Shown: positions 1 through 8,785 of the stretch, one piece after another | How positions within the stretch are numbered: the stretch's first letter is position 1 | Layout: every line of letters starts with the position of its first letter | Assembly: GCF_002000245.1 (NCBI RefSeq) | Contig: NZ_MTCM01000010.1 | Location: 1-64,000 of the forward strand | Source: Sphingobacterium sp. CZ-UAM | GTDB lineage: Bacteria > Bacteroidota > Bacteroidia > Sphingobacteriales > Sphingobacteriaceae | Length of the DNA: 64,000 nucleotides | Direction: 5' to 3' | Position numbers and translations under genes: made by a program | The notes under the pieces: generated by a model | Database searches by the model: none | What the model was told of the DNA's origin: nothing | Seen by the model: the letters and a program-made list of their open reading frames with translations, nothing else

Positions 1-38
1 TAACCCGAAGGTCACTAGTTCGAGTCTGGTCCCCGCTA
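1..38 (+). tRNA. tRNA-fMet (CAT), 5' part outside window
   Basis: The window opens at tRNA position 36, the last anticodon base, and contains the 3' half of the anticodon stem, the T arm (stem ACTAG/CTGGT, loop TTCGAGT), the acceptor strand CCCCGCT and discriminator A. What remains is identical to the four complete copies downstream. The tail reads CTA, not CCA, so CCA must be added by the nucleotidyltransferase. Confidence 0.9.
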
Positions 39-48
39 CTAAAGAAGA

Positions 49-77
49 GAGCCGGTTTGCAATGACCGGTTCTTTTT
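49..77 (+). terminator. Intrinsic terminator after tRNA copy 1
   Basis: Stem GAGCCGGT/ACCGGTTC (one G-T pair) with an 8-nt loop, followed by five T. The same hairpin recurs after copies 2, 3 and 4. Confidence 0.8.
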
Positions 78-97
78 AAAGAAATCAAAAAATACAT

Positions 98-170
<73 letters not shown>

Positions 171-179
171 CTAATGAAA

Positions 180-208
180 GAGCCGGTTTGCAATGACCGG
201 TTCTTTTT
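180..208 (+). terminator. Intrinsic terminator after tRNA copy 2
   Basis: Same GAGCCGGT/ACCGGTTC hairpin and T5 run as after the other copies; the bases between tRNA and hairpin differ slightly from the other units. Confidence 0.8.
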
Positions 209-227
209 AAAGAAATCAAAAATACAT

Positions 228-300
<73 letters not shown>

Positions 301-310
301 CTAAAGAAGA

Positions 311-339
311 GAGCCGGTTTGCAATGACCGGTTCTTTTT
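311..339 (+). terminator. Intrinsic terminator after tRNA copy 3
   Basis: GAGCCGGT/ACCGGTTC hairpin followed by T5, identical to that after copies 1 and 4. Confidence 0.8.
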
Positions 340-358
340 AAAGAAATCAAAAATACAT

Positions 359-431
<73 letters not shown>

Positions 432-441
432 CTAAAGAAGA

Positions 442-470
442 GAGCCGGTTTGCAATGACCGGTTCTTTTT
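442..470 (+). terminator. Intrinsic terminator after tRNA copy 4
   Basis: GAGCCGGT/ACCGGTTC hairpin with T5. Confidence 0.8.
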
Positions 471-489
471 AAAGAAATCAAAAATACAT

Positions 490-562
<73 letters not shown>

Positions 563-572
563 CTAAAAGAAA

Positions 573-598
573 AGCCGAGGTGAGAGCCTTGGCTTTTT
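573..598 (+). terminator. Terminator ending the tRNA array
   Basis: Stem AGCCGAGG/CCTTGGCT with a 6-nt loop and a T-run. Its sequence differs from the hairpins inside the array. Confidence 0.8.
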
Positions 599-802
599 CT
601 GTTTTACACATTCCTGCACTTTTCTTCAGGGTTAGACTCTCCAATGAATGTCTTTCATCTTATTCTTTTTTGTTTGTCTTAAAATGTGAGATTATTTATT
701 GTGTTTCATGGTATTAAAAATATGCTGAGTTTATTAGGTTCATAAATCAACTGCGATGAATAAGGTATAGTCGAAAAAAATGATGCTACAATTGGATAGT
801 TA

Positions 803-840
803 TGCAATCGTTTGTTTGAAATAGCGCAATCGATTTCGTT
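803..840 (+). promoter_or_regulatory. Two tandem LacI-type operator-like sites upstream of susC-like gene
   Basis: Site 1, TGCAATCGTTTGTT (803-816), and site 2, CGCAATCGATTTCG (825-838), both fit the LacI-family core CAAnCGnTT with a central CG. Their centres are 22 bp apart, two helical turns. The 14-bp word of site 1 recurs exactly on the minus strand at 55403-55416, upstream of the other SusC gene that lacks FecI/FecR. Site 2 is centred 42.5 bp before the TA of the candidate -7 element, the same distance as in the other locus. The rest of 563-944 holds only a terminator and a candidate promoter. No LacI-family gene lies in this window, so the regulator is unknown. Confidence 0.55.
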
Positions 841-851
841 GTTTTTGCATT

Positions 852-881
852 TTGATATGCCCGTATCTTATTCTAGTTTTA
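852..881 (+). promoter_or_regulatory. Candidate promoter of susC-like gene
   Basis: TTG at 852-854, then 19 bp, then TAGTTTTA at 874-881, one base off the Bacteroidota -7 consensus TAnnTTTG. It lies about 65 bp before the ATG at 945. Confidence 0.4.
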
Positions 882-944
882 GCATTCATGTACCTAAATT
901 TTGATTAGCACGCTAATCAATTTTTAAACTAACTTTTAAATATT

Positions 945-3900
945 ATGATTTCAAAGATTCTCGACAATCACAAGTTGAGTCTGTTATCGTTAGCTTTACT
1001 GATTTCAAGTACACACATTTCAGCTAGTGCTAATGGTCTTAAATTTGCAGACCACAATGTTCTGTTGAATAATGCTGTTTTTCAGCAAAAAGTAACGGGG
1101 AAAGTGCAGTCAACGGAAGGGGCGTTAGCAGGTGTAACTATTAAAGTCCGTGGTACTTCACGATCTACTTCAACAGGAGCAAATGGGGAGTTTAGTATTG
1201 ATGCAAAGAATGGCGATGTATTGATCGTTAATTACGTCGGCTATAAAGCTCAAGAGATTACTGTAACTGGGCCAGTTGTCAATATTAAGCTTGAATCCAA
1301 TAATGAAACATTGGAGGAGGTTGTTGTGGTCGGTTATGGTATTCAACAGAAAAAAGAAAGTCTAACAGGCGCGTTACAAACTGTGACTGGGGGTAAACTG
1401 CGGGATGTAACAACTCCAGCTGTAGAAAACATGTTGAATGGTAAAGCGGCAGGTGTATTTGTGTCACCAGGGGCAGGTAAACCGGGGTCACGTGGAGCGG
1501 TAGTAATTCGTGGGCAGGCTAGTATCAACGGAACGACTAGTCCGTTATGGGTAATTGATGGGGTGATTGTAGGATCCAATCCAGGAGATATTAACCCCGA
1601 TGATATCGAGAATTTGACAATTTTAAAGGATGCGGCTTCAACATCTATTTATGGTTCTCAAGGAGCTAATGGTGTAGTAGTCGTAACGACTAAAAAGCCA
1701 AAAGTACAGAAAATGGCTCTAAATTTCTCTAGCAAATTAGGTTTTAATCAGCTTAATAATGGGAATTTGGAAGTGATGAACGGAGCAGAGCTCTATGACT
1801 ATTATGCATCTTTCGCCAATGCAAATGAAATTAAATTTACACGTTGGAAACCTGAATTGCGTAATGACAATTTTGATTGGTGGAAAGTAGCGACGAAAAC
1901 GGGGTTTGTCCAAAATCACAATATTTCCTTACAGGGAGGAAATGAAACTTTACAGTCATTTTTATCGTTGGGATATTATGATGAGATAGGGGCTGTTAAA
2001 GGTTATGATTACAATCGCTATAATGTGCGTATGAATACTGTCTATAAGCCGTTCAGCTGGCTATCCATTAAACCTTCCTTATCAGGAGCGCGTAGAGGAG
2101 TAGACGATAAACAGTACTCTACAACAGCAATGTATTCTAATCTTCCTTGGGATAGTCCTTATGATGAAAAAGGGAATCTGGTACCACATAGATACAGTGG
2201 CTGGGTAAATACACAAAATACAAACTACCTTTATGATCTACAATGGAATTTTGGTGAAAATACCAATTATGAGTTGATGGGTAATTTGGATTTTGATATT
2301 AAATTGACCGATTGGTTGACTTTTTCATCTGTAAATAATTACAGATATAATACGTATGCATCTAGTGGATATACAGATCCTCGCTCAAATGGTGGATTAA
2401 GTGTAAATGGAAGGTTGACAGACTACAGATCTGAATATGCGCGTCGTTACACAAATCAAATATTGCGTTTTAACAAGACTTGGGGTAAACATTCAGTCAA
2501 TGGAATTTTGGCTTATGAATTTAACGATTACTGGTCAAAAACATTAGATGTTTATGGTACTGGATTTATTCCAGGTTTTGAAGTATTGGATGTTGTTCAG
2601 AAACCGGAACGAACAAAAGGCGGAATTAGCGAATGGGCTACACAATCATATTTATCTAACGCGAATTATGCTTACGATGACAGGTATTTGGCACAAGTCT
2701 CCTTTCGGCGAGATGAAGCTTCTAACTTTGGTAAGCAATTTGGTAATTTCTATTCGGTCAGCGGGGGATGGAATGTACATAAAGAAAGTTGGTTCAATGC
2801 TCCATGGGTAGATAATCTGAAGCTAAGAGCTGCTTATGGTACCGTCGGAAATCGTCCGAATATGTTATATCCACAATATAATTTATATTCTGTGTCTACA
2901 GCTGCAGGATATAACGGATTGCCGGGGGCTCTTATTGATCAGATAGGAAACCAAGGGTTAACGTGGGAAGAAACAGCAACCACAGGTCTTGGTGTTGATG
3001 CAGCATTTCTGAATAAACGTGTAAGAGTAAATTTCGATTGGTATGATAAAAATACAAAAAATATTCTTTTTAGAGTTCCTATATCTTTAATGACTGGGGC
3101 ATCTGGTATATGGAAGAATATTGGTGAAATGAACAATCGAGGGATTGAGTTGACGTTTGGAGGTGATATCGTACGTAACAACGATTGGTTATGGAGTGTG
3201 GACGTGAATTTGGGTCGGAATAAAAACAAATTGACTGATATATATAAAACCAGACAGCCTGATGGAACTTATATTGCACGTCCAGTTATCACAGGAGACC
3301 CATTGGGTATAGCGGGGTCCGCGAATAGAATTCTAGAAATAGGGTTACCAGTAGATACTTACTACCTACCGGAATGGGCTGGAGTTAATTCGGAAACGGG
3401 AGCACCTATGTGGTATAAGGTTACTAGGGATGCTAGCGGTAACGAAACTGGACGAGAAACTACGTCCAATTATGCTCAAGCAACCCAAGAGAGAATAGGT
3501 AAGGCATCTCCTGATGTTTTTGGGGGTATTAATACATTTTTGAGTTATAAACAATTTGATCTAGCCGCAGTGTTTGGTTATTCTATAGGCGGACAGATTT
3601 ATAATTATGCACGTCAGGAATATGATTCAGATGGTACATATACAGATAGAAATCAAATGAAACTGCAAGATGGTTGGACTCGTTGGGAAAAACCTGGTGA
3701 TAATGCTACACACCCTATCGCAAAATATAACAACCAAGATAAGGGAAACTCTTTTTCGTCCCGTTATTTGGAAGATGGTGATTTCTTTAGAATGCGTTCG
3801 TTGACACTTGGATACAATTTTAATCTAACTAGATATAATATAAAAAATATACGCGTGTTTTTTACGGGAGAGAACTTGTTTACTTTGACAAAATATTCCG

Positions 3901-4016
3901 GTGTGGATCCGGAAATTCCAGTACGCGAAGATAATGGTGCTATTGTAAGCTCAACTGGACCTGGAGTATATCCAGCGGTGCGTAAATATATGTTTGGTGT
4001 TAATGTTTCATTTTAA
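945..4016 (+). CDS. SusC/RagA-type TonB-dependent outer-membrane transporter
   Basis: 1023 residues, the usual size for SusC proteins. It forms the TonB-powered barrel that imports a ligand held by the SusD lid encoded next to it. A signal peptide covers about residues 1-29. A carboxypeptidase-regulatory-like beta domain (about 50-125) ends in EEVVVVGYG, the typical TonB-box region of this family, followed by the plug (about 136-250, with VVIRGQASI and LWVIDGV) and a barrel ending in an aromatic residue (FGVNVSF). There is no STN domain, so it is not expected to signal through a FecR. The SusD gene starts 20 bp downstream. Transcription probably depends on the operator-like sites at 803-840. 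The substrate cannot be told; no glycosidase or peptidase gene is attached. Confidence 0.95.
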   Translation: MISKILDNHKLSLLSLALLISSTHISASANGLKFADHNVLLNNAVFQQKVTGKVQSTEGALAGVTIKVRGTSRSTSTGANGEFSIDAKNGDVLIVNYVGYKAQEITVTGPVVNIKLESNNETLEEVVVVGYGIQQKKESLTGALQTVTGGKLRDVTTPAVENMLNGKAAGVFVSPGAGKPGSRGAVVIRGQASINGTTSPLWVIDGVIVGSNPGDINPDDIENLTILKDAASTSIYGSQGANGVVVVTTKKPKVQKMALNFSSKLGFNQLNNGNLEVMNGAELYDYYASFANANEIKFTRWKPELRNDNFDWWKVATKTGFVQNHNISLQGGNETLQSFLSLGYYDEIGAVKGYDYNRYNVRMNTVYKPFSWLSIKPSLSGARRGVDDKQYSTTAMYSNLPWDSPYDEKGNLVPHRYSGWVNTQNTNYLYDLQWNFGENTNYELMGNLDFDIKLTDWLTFSSVNNYRYNTYASSGYTDPRSNGGLSVNGRLTDYRSEYARRYTNQILRFNKTWGKHSVNGILAYEFNDYWSKTLDVYGTGFIPGFEVLDVVQKPERTKGGISEWATQSYLSNANYAYDDRYLAQVSFRRDEASNFGKQFGNFYSVSGGWNVHKESWFNAPWVDNLKLRAAYGTVGNRPNMLYPQYNLYSVSTAAGYNGLPGALIDQIGNQGLTWEETATTGLGVDAAFLNKRVRVNFDWYDKNTKNILFRVPISLMTGASGIWKNIGEMNNRGIELTFGGDIVRNNDWLWSVDVNLGRNKNKLTDIYKTRQPDGTYIARPVITGDPLGIAGSANRILEIGLPVDTYYLPEWAGVNSETGAPMWYKVTRDASGNETGRETTSNYAQATQERIGKASPDVFGGINTFLSYKQFDLAAVFGYSIGGQIYNYARQEYDSDGTYTDRNQMKLQDGWTRWEKPGDNATHPIAKYNNQDKGNSFSSRYLEDGDFFRMRSLTLGYNFNLTRYNIKNIRVFFTGENLFTLTKYSGVDPEIPVREDNGAIVSSTGPGVYPAVRKYMFGVNVSF

Positions 4017-4035
4017 AATAGAGAAAGAGAGTTTT

Positions 4036-5754
4036 ATGAAAAAGATATTATTTATTCTTTTAGCTGCGGTATCTATAACCGCTTGTGATGTGGATCGTTT
4101 TCCCTATGGATCTATGGATTCTGATCAGATAACACAGAATCCTGAAGCATTATTGGACGGATTGCTGAATGGGGCTTATGCGCAATTAAAAGCTTGGTCT
4201 GATCCAATGCATAGAGCTGGTGAATATGCGGGTGATAACATGATGATCCGTGGATCTTCTACGGATGCATTTTACGAATTTATTTCCTTTGCACGGACCC
4301 CAAATAATGGGCGGCTGTCTCAATTTTGGGATTCGGGATATAAGGCTATTGCCCAGACATCGAATATTATTAAGATGGTGAAAGAGGGACAGAGTGCAGA
4401 AGTAGATAGCAAGTTAGGTGAATGTTATTATTTGCGAGGTTTGATGTATTTTTATCTTGTTCGCGCTTATGGAAGACCCTACTATCAAAATCCAGAAAAA
4501 AACCTTGGTGTGCCAATAGTGAATGGTACACCTGATGATGTGGTGAATAATTTGAATTTACCAGATAGGTCTACTGTGAAGGAAACTTATGAGCAAATTA
4601 TCAGTGACCTCAAAAAAGCAGAGGCTATGATTACAATAAATCGAGGATCTATATTTGGGTCAAAGGAGGCTGCTCAGGCAATGCTTTCTCGTGTGTATCT
4701 GTATATGAGTGGTACTTATACTTCTCCAAATGCTGCTTATGCGCAGCTGGCTGTTGATTATGCAAATAAGGTTATCAATTCTGGAAAATATAATTTGCTG
4801 TCTAGAGCTGATTTTATGAAATATAATACATTTCTTCCAGAAGCAAATAAGGAAACAATTTTTGCTGTAAAACGTGTAGCGTCAGAATTTTCGGGTTATG
4901 ATCACTATTATGGAGTTGGGGGTATGTATGCGAATATTGGCGGTATGGGCTGGGGCGAAATGTTTGCCAGTGCAAAATACATTGATTTGTTGAACGAAAC
5001 CGGACGAAATGACTGGAGACCGAATAGCTATAAAATAGTAGATGCCCGGGCAGCATTTATCGAACCTACTTATGCAAAAGATGCTGCCACAGGTTCTTAT
5101 ACTGAGGTTTTCCGTTTTGTTAAACAGGACGGGGCGAATGTATTAAATTATGTGCAAGCTAAAGTAACGAAGTCAGGTGCTACGGTAACCGCAACAGAAG
5201 GTGCTGATAGCTATACACTGGTACCGGTTGACGCTTCACAAGGAATTTATAATATCAATTACAAGGATGGTAAGACTTACAAAGGCGTGTTAGATTATTT
5301 TATTTCTTTAAATAGAGTATACCCACAGTTTTATATTACCAAGTGTTCCAGAGAAGGTGAGGATTCTCATTTGCATTCACCTGTAATCAGTAGATTAGGT
5401 GAAATTTATTTAAATCGTGCGGAAGCGTATGCTAAATTGAGGAACTATGGTGCCGCATTGGGAGATTTGAATACAATAAGAAACCGATCTATTGTAAATG
5501 GGGGATATACTTCTCTAGATGCTACTAATGCAAGTGAACGAATTGACAAGGAACGTCAATTGGAGTTAGCTTATCAAGCTGAACGTAGCTATGATGTGTT
5601 CCGTAATGGGACTTCGTTAACCCGACATTATCCAGGGCCACATAAGCAATTTGAAGATATTCAACCAACTGACTTTAGAGTTGTGTTCTTTATTCCTCAA
5701 TCGGCGATCAATTCCTATTCGGGAACTTTAACTCAAAATCCAACGTCTAACTAG
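4036..5754 (+). CDS. SusD/RagB-type nutrient-binding outer-membrane lipoprotein
   Basis: 572 residues from the ATG at 4036. A longer frame from 3994 overlaps the end of susC and would place residues before the signal peptide, so it was rejected. A lipoprotein signal MKKILFILLAAVSITAC gives a lipidated Cys17. The N-terminal part is helical and TPR-like (GECYYLRGLMYFYLVRAYGRP is typical), and the C-terminal part carries the SusD motif around LGEIYLNRAEAYAKL. It caps the SusC barrel at the cell surface and binds substrate. It is cotranscribed with the SusC gene and followed by a strong terminator. Confidence 0.95.
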   Translation: MKKILFILLAAVSITACDVDRFPYGSMDSDQITQNPEALLDGLLNGAYAQLKAWSDPMHRAGEYAGDNMMIRGSSTDAFYEFISFARTPNNGRLSQFWDSGYKAIAQTSNIIKMVKEGQSAEVDSKLGECYYLRGLMYFYLVRAYGRPYYQNPEKNLGVPIVNGTPDDVVNNLNLPDRSTVKETYEQIISDLKKAEAMITINRGSIFGSKEAAQAMLSRVYLYMSGTYTSPNAAYAQLAVDYANKVINSGKYNLLSRADFMKYNTFLPEANKETIFAVKRVASEFSGYDHYYGVGGMYANIGGMGWGEMFASAKYIDLLNETGRNDWRPNSYKIVDARAAFIEPTYAKDAATGSYTEVFRFVKQDGANVLNYVQAKVTKSGATVTATEGADSYTLVPVDASQGIYNINYKDGKTYKGVLDYFISLNRVYPQFYITKCSREGEDSHLHSPVISRLGEIYLNRAEAYAKLRNYGAALGDLNTIRNRSIVNGGYTSLDATNASERIDKERQLELAYQAERSYDVFRNGTSLTRHYPGPHKQFEDIQPTDFRVVFFIPQSAINSYSGTLTQNPTSN

Positions 5755-5783
5755 ACGAATATTTATAATTAGACCCCTATAAG

Positions 5784-5813
5784 TGGCTTTACCTTGAGGT
5801 AAAGCCATTTTTG
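5784..5813 (+). terminator. Terminator of the susCD-like operon
   Basis: Perfect stem TGGCTTTACC/GGTAAAGCCA with loop TTGA, followed by TTTTTG. A close copy lies at 7323-7351 after the next gene. Confidence 0.9.
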
Positions 5814-5932
5814 TTTTTTAATTCGATTAATTCCTTTGTTTTCTTTTTTTATTTTCTTTTGTAATTATTAAAGGTGTTTTATTTAATTTTTGTGTAATTG
5901 TGTCGTTTTTTCTATTTTAGAGAAACTCATTT

Positions 5933-6067
5933 ATGAACGTTTTTAAATCTATTCACCAATCTGATGAAACGGATATATTGCAATTATGGCCATTTGTGAA
6001 TATGATTCAGGAAGAAGATCGATTCGATTCCAAACTTACAATAATAACCGAAGACACTAACGACTAG
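5933..6067 (+). CDS. Possible small protein, 44 residues, unknown
   Basis: ATG at 5933 opens 44 codons, starting MNVFKSIHQSDETDILQLWP and rich in acidic residues near the C-terminus (EEDRF, TEDTND). There is no signal peptide or membrane segment and I recognise no family. It lies in the 404-bp gap between the SusD gene and the TlpA-like gene; AGAGAAA upstream is at best a weak ribosome binding site. It may be a remnant or a chance frame. Apart from this frame and the terminator I see nothing in 5755-6158. Confidence 0.25.
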   Translation: MNVFKSIHQSDETDILQLWPFVNMIQEEDRFDSKLTIITEDTND

Positions 6068-6158
6068 ATAAGATCTAGATCCAGTTCATAATCAGCTTAA
6101 TAGAATTTCAGTGGGGCAGATGAATAGTGATATCTTTTTTATTAATTCTAAATAATGT

Positions 6159-7286
6159 ATGGTAAAAAATGCGTGGACTTTTATGACGCTAATGGCGCTT
6201 TTCTTATTTGCTGGCAATCTCGCTGGACAATCTAATGACCAATTTATTTTAAACGGAGTGATTGACACAATTCCAAATGCGCAATATTTTGTGTCCTTTC
6301 AAAGCAAGGGTAAGGTATTTCGTGATACTATTTCATTAGACGAAAAAGGTAGATTTACCTATATAGGAAGAATAAGTGAACCAACTATTTTCAGGTTAAA
6401 TATCAAAAATGATTTTAATAGCTATTTTGTCGGCGATGCTACTGTTTATAGCTTTTGGGTGCAACCCGGGAAAACGATGAATTTTAAGGGAAATCGGGGT
6501 TGGCTGGTTAGAGGTGCAAAAGGGCTAGCGATAAAGGATAAGCAATTTACAATCAAAGGCTCAGATTTTGAAGATATTGAACAATCCTTTAAGAGAGAAA
6601 TTACGGTAGCCATGGAAGTTGCAGAGAAAAAGAAAAAAGCTGATTTGGATAGCAAAGAAAGAATTGAGCTAATTGATAGTATTGTTAATAATTTTGTTTC
6701 TCGGCAACCTTTAAACTATTATGGATTGTACTTGCTTCATCAAGAATCAAAAAAAAGGAATTCTGAAGCTGTATCTCTGAGAAAAATATTTGACCAATAT
6801 CCTGATGAATTAAAGAATACATATCTGGGATTGGAAACAAAAGATAGAGCTTATATTAAACTTCAAACCGAAATTGGGGCTAAATTACCGGATTTTGAAC
6901 AAGCCGATACCAGTTTGAATTTGGTCAAATTATCTGATTATAGGGGTAAATATGTTTTGATAGATTTTTGGGCATCTTGGTGCCTCCCTTGTCGTAAAGA
7001 GAATCCCAATTTAGTTGAGGCTTATAAAAAATATCATGCAAAAGGTTTAGAGATAATTGGTATTTCATTGGATAATGATAAAAAATTATGGTTAGATGCG
7101 ATTAATAAGGATGGTTTGGATTGGACTCAGTTGTCCGATTTAAAATCATTTGATAATGTCGTGGCTAAAAAGTTTTATATCCATGCAGTACCTGACAATT
7201 TTTTAATAGATCCCAATGGAATAATAATAGGGAGGGGATTAATAGGGACCCAACTGTCTGAAATGTTGAAAAAAATATTTGATTGA
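6159..7286 (+). CDS. TlpA-like thiol:disulfide oxidoreductase, secreted
   Basis: 375 residues. An N-terminal signal peptide (about 1-23, ending LAGQS) precedes a beta-rich domain of the DUF4369 type (about 27-120) and a linker helix region. A TlpA/AhpC-like thioredoxin domain follows from about residue 240, with the active site WCLPC (Cys275, Cys278) and a VP pair near 346 that would be the cis-proline. Such proteins act outside the inner membrane as reductases or peroxiredoxin-like enzymes, often beside SusCD loci. The gene has its own terminator. It is noticeably A+T-rich by eye compared with der downstream. The fold is sure; the redox partner is unknown. Confidence 0.9.
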   Translation: MVKNAWTFMTLMALFLFAGNLAGQSNDQFILNGVIDTIPNAQYFVSFQSKGKVFRDTISLDEKGRFTYIGRISEPTIFRLNIKNDFNSYFVGDATVYSFWVQPGKTMNFKGNRGWLVRGAKGLAIKDKQFTIKGSDFEDIEQSFKREITVAMEVAEKKKKADLDSKERIELIDSIVNNFVSRQPLNYYGLYLLHQESKKRNSEAVSLRKIFDQYPDELKNTYLGLETKDRAYIKLQTEIGAKLPDFEQADTSLNLVKLSDYRGKYVLIDFWASWCLPCRKENPNLVEAYKKYHAKGLEIIGISLDNDKKLWLDAINKDGLDWTQLSDLKSFDNVVAKKFYIHAVPDNFLIDPNGIIIGRGLIGTQLSEMLKKIFD

Positions 7287-7322
7287 TTTGTGCAATTTCT
7301 TGGATTGGATTTTTCAGATAAA

Positions 7323-7351
7323 TGGCTTTACTTCACGGTAAAGCCATTTTT
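7323..7351 (+). terminator. Terminator of the TlpA-like gene
   Basis: Stem TGGCTTTAC/GTAAAGCCA with loop TTCACG, then TTTTTG. Stem and tail match the terminator at 5784; only the loop region differs. Confidence 0.9.
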
Positions 7352-7384
7352 GTTTTTGTGTCGCCATAATCCCTTTTGAATCCG

Positions 7385-7392
7385 TATCTTTG
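7385..7392 (+). promoter_or_regulatory. Promoter -7 element of der
   Basis: TATCTTTG matches the Bacteroidota -7 consensus TAnnTTTG exactly, 70 bp before the der ATG. No well-spaced TTG -33 element is obvious. Confidence 0.5.
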
Positions 7393-7462
7393 TACCCTTA
7401 ACGTGTAATTTAGCATAAAAGTGCCATCTGCTGTGAGAGTGGGTGGATCAAATAAAATAAAT

Positions 7463-8764
7463 ATGGCAAATATTGTTGCAATTGTTGGTCGTCCAAATGT
7501 TGGTAAATCTACCTTATTCAATCGTCTTACGGAAAGTAGAAAAGCGATTGTCGATGACTTTAGCGGGGTGACGCGCGACCGTCATTATGAGACGGCGGAG
7601 TGGATCGGAAAGAAATTTACAGTAATCGATACAGGTGGTTTTGTCCATGGTTCGGATGATGTCTTTGAAGAGGCCATCCGTGATCAGGTATATATCGCTA
7701 TTGAAGAAGCTTCTGTTGTTATATTCATGGTAGATGTTACTACGGGTATCACTGACTTGGATGATGAAATCGCTGATATCCTCCGCAGAAGTTCTAAACC
7801 GGTATATGTGGTTGCCAACAAAGTTGACCACGCGAAGTTGCATCATGAATCAGCCGAATTCTATGCATTCGGTCTCGGTGAAGTATTTAATATTTCTTCT
7901 GCTACAGGTTCTGGTACCGGAGAATTATTGGATGCTGTTGTATCACACTTTGAAGAGGAGCAGGAGGAAGAGGAAGCCCTACCGAAATATACAATTGTAG
8001 GTCGTCCGAATGTGGGTAAATCCTCGCTTACAAATGCCTTGATCGGGAAAGACCGTAATATTGTGACGCCTATGGCGGGTACAACACGCGATTCTATCCG
8101 TATTCACTACAACCAATATGGACATAATTTCCTTTTGATCGATACAGCTGGTCTTCGCCGTAAATCAAAAGTAAATGAAGATATCGAATTCTATTCGGTC
8201 ATGCGTACCATCAAAGCCCTCGAGGATTCTGATGTGACGATTTTGATGTTAGATGCACAAGATGGTCTGGAAGCCCAGGATGTGAATATCTTCAATCTGG
8301 CTGAGAAGAACCGTAAAGGGATTGTGATCGTGGTCAACAAATGGGATCTGATCGAGAAAGACAACAAGACCATGAAAGCTTTTGAAGATCGTATCCGCGA
8401 GAAAATTGCGCCATTCACGGATGTGCCGATTATCTTTACTTCCGTAACGGAAAAACAACGTGTCCTAAAAGTATTGGAAGTGGCGGATAAGGTATATGCC
8501 AATAAAACGAAAAAAATCCCTACATCGAAGTTGAATGAAGTGATGTTGGATATTATCGAGAGCTATCCACCTCCATCCTTAAAAGGAAAATATATCAAAA
8601 TTAAATATGTGACACAATTACCTGGTAGAACACCAATGTTTGCCTTCTTCTGTAATTTGCCACAATATATCAAAGATCCATATAAACGCTTTATTGAGAA
8701 TAAATTGCGTGAGCACTTTGACTTTACAGGTGTGCCTATTCAAATATATTTCAGACAAAAATAG
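7463..8764 (+). CDS. der: Ribosome biogenesis GTPase Der (EngA)
   Basis: 433 residues from ATG 7463, typical for Der. The frame extends upstream, but the family starts at MANIVAIVGRPN. Two G domains lie in tandem: P-loop GRPNVGKS at 9-16 and again at 180-187, with DTGG/DTAG switch motifs and NKVD (119-122) and NKWD guanine-specificity motifs. The C-terminal KH-like domain ends QIYFRQK. Der assists maturation of the 50S ribosomal subunit in the cytoplasm. An acidic linker (EEEQEEEEA) joins the G domains. cysS starts 21 bp after the stop, suggesting cotranscription. Confidence 0.97.
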   Translation: MANIVAIVGRPNVGKSTLFNRLTESRKAIVDDFSGVTRDRHYETAEWIGKKFTVIDTGGFVHGSDDVFEEAIRDQVYIAIEEASVVIFMVDVTTGITDLDDEIADILRRSSKPVYVVANKVDHAKLHHESAEFYAFGLGEVFNISSATGSGTGELLDAVVSHFEEEQEEEEALPKYTIVGRPNVGKSSLTNALIGKDRNIVTPMAGTTRDSIRIHYNQYGHNFLLIDTAGLRRKSKVNEDIEFYSVMRTIKALEDSDVTILMLDAQDGLEAQDVNIFNLAEKNRKGIVIVVNKWDLIEKDNKTMKAFEDRIREKIAPFTDVPIIFTSVTEKQRVLKVLEVADKVYANKTKKIPTSKLNEVMLDIIESYPPPSLKGKYIKIKYVTQLPGRTPMFAFFCNLPQYIKDPYKRFIENKLREHFDFTGVPIQIYFRQK

Positions 8765-8785
8765 ATTTCCAAGCAGATAACAAAC

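Noticed and set aside
3994..4035. Longer start for the first SusD gene
   Set aside because: It would overlap susC and put 14 residues before a perfect lipoprotein signal; ATG 4036 fits better.
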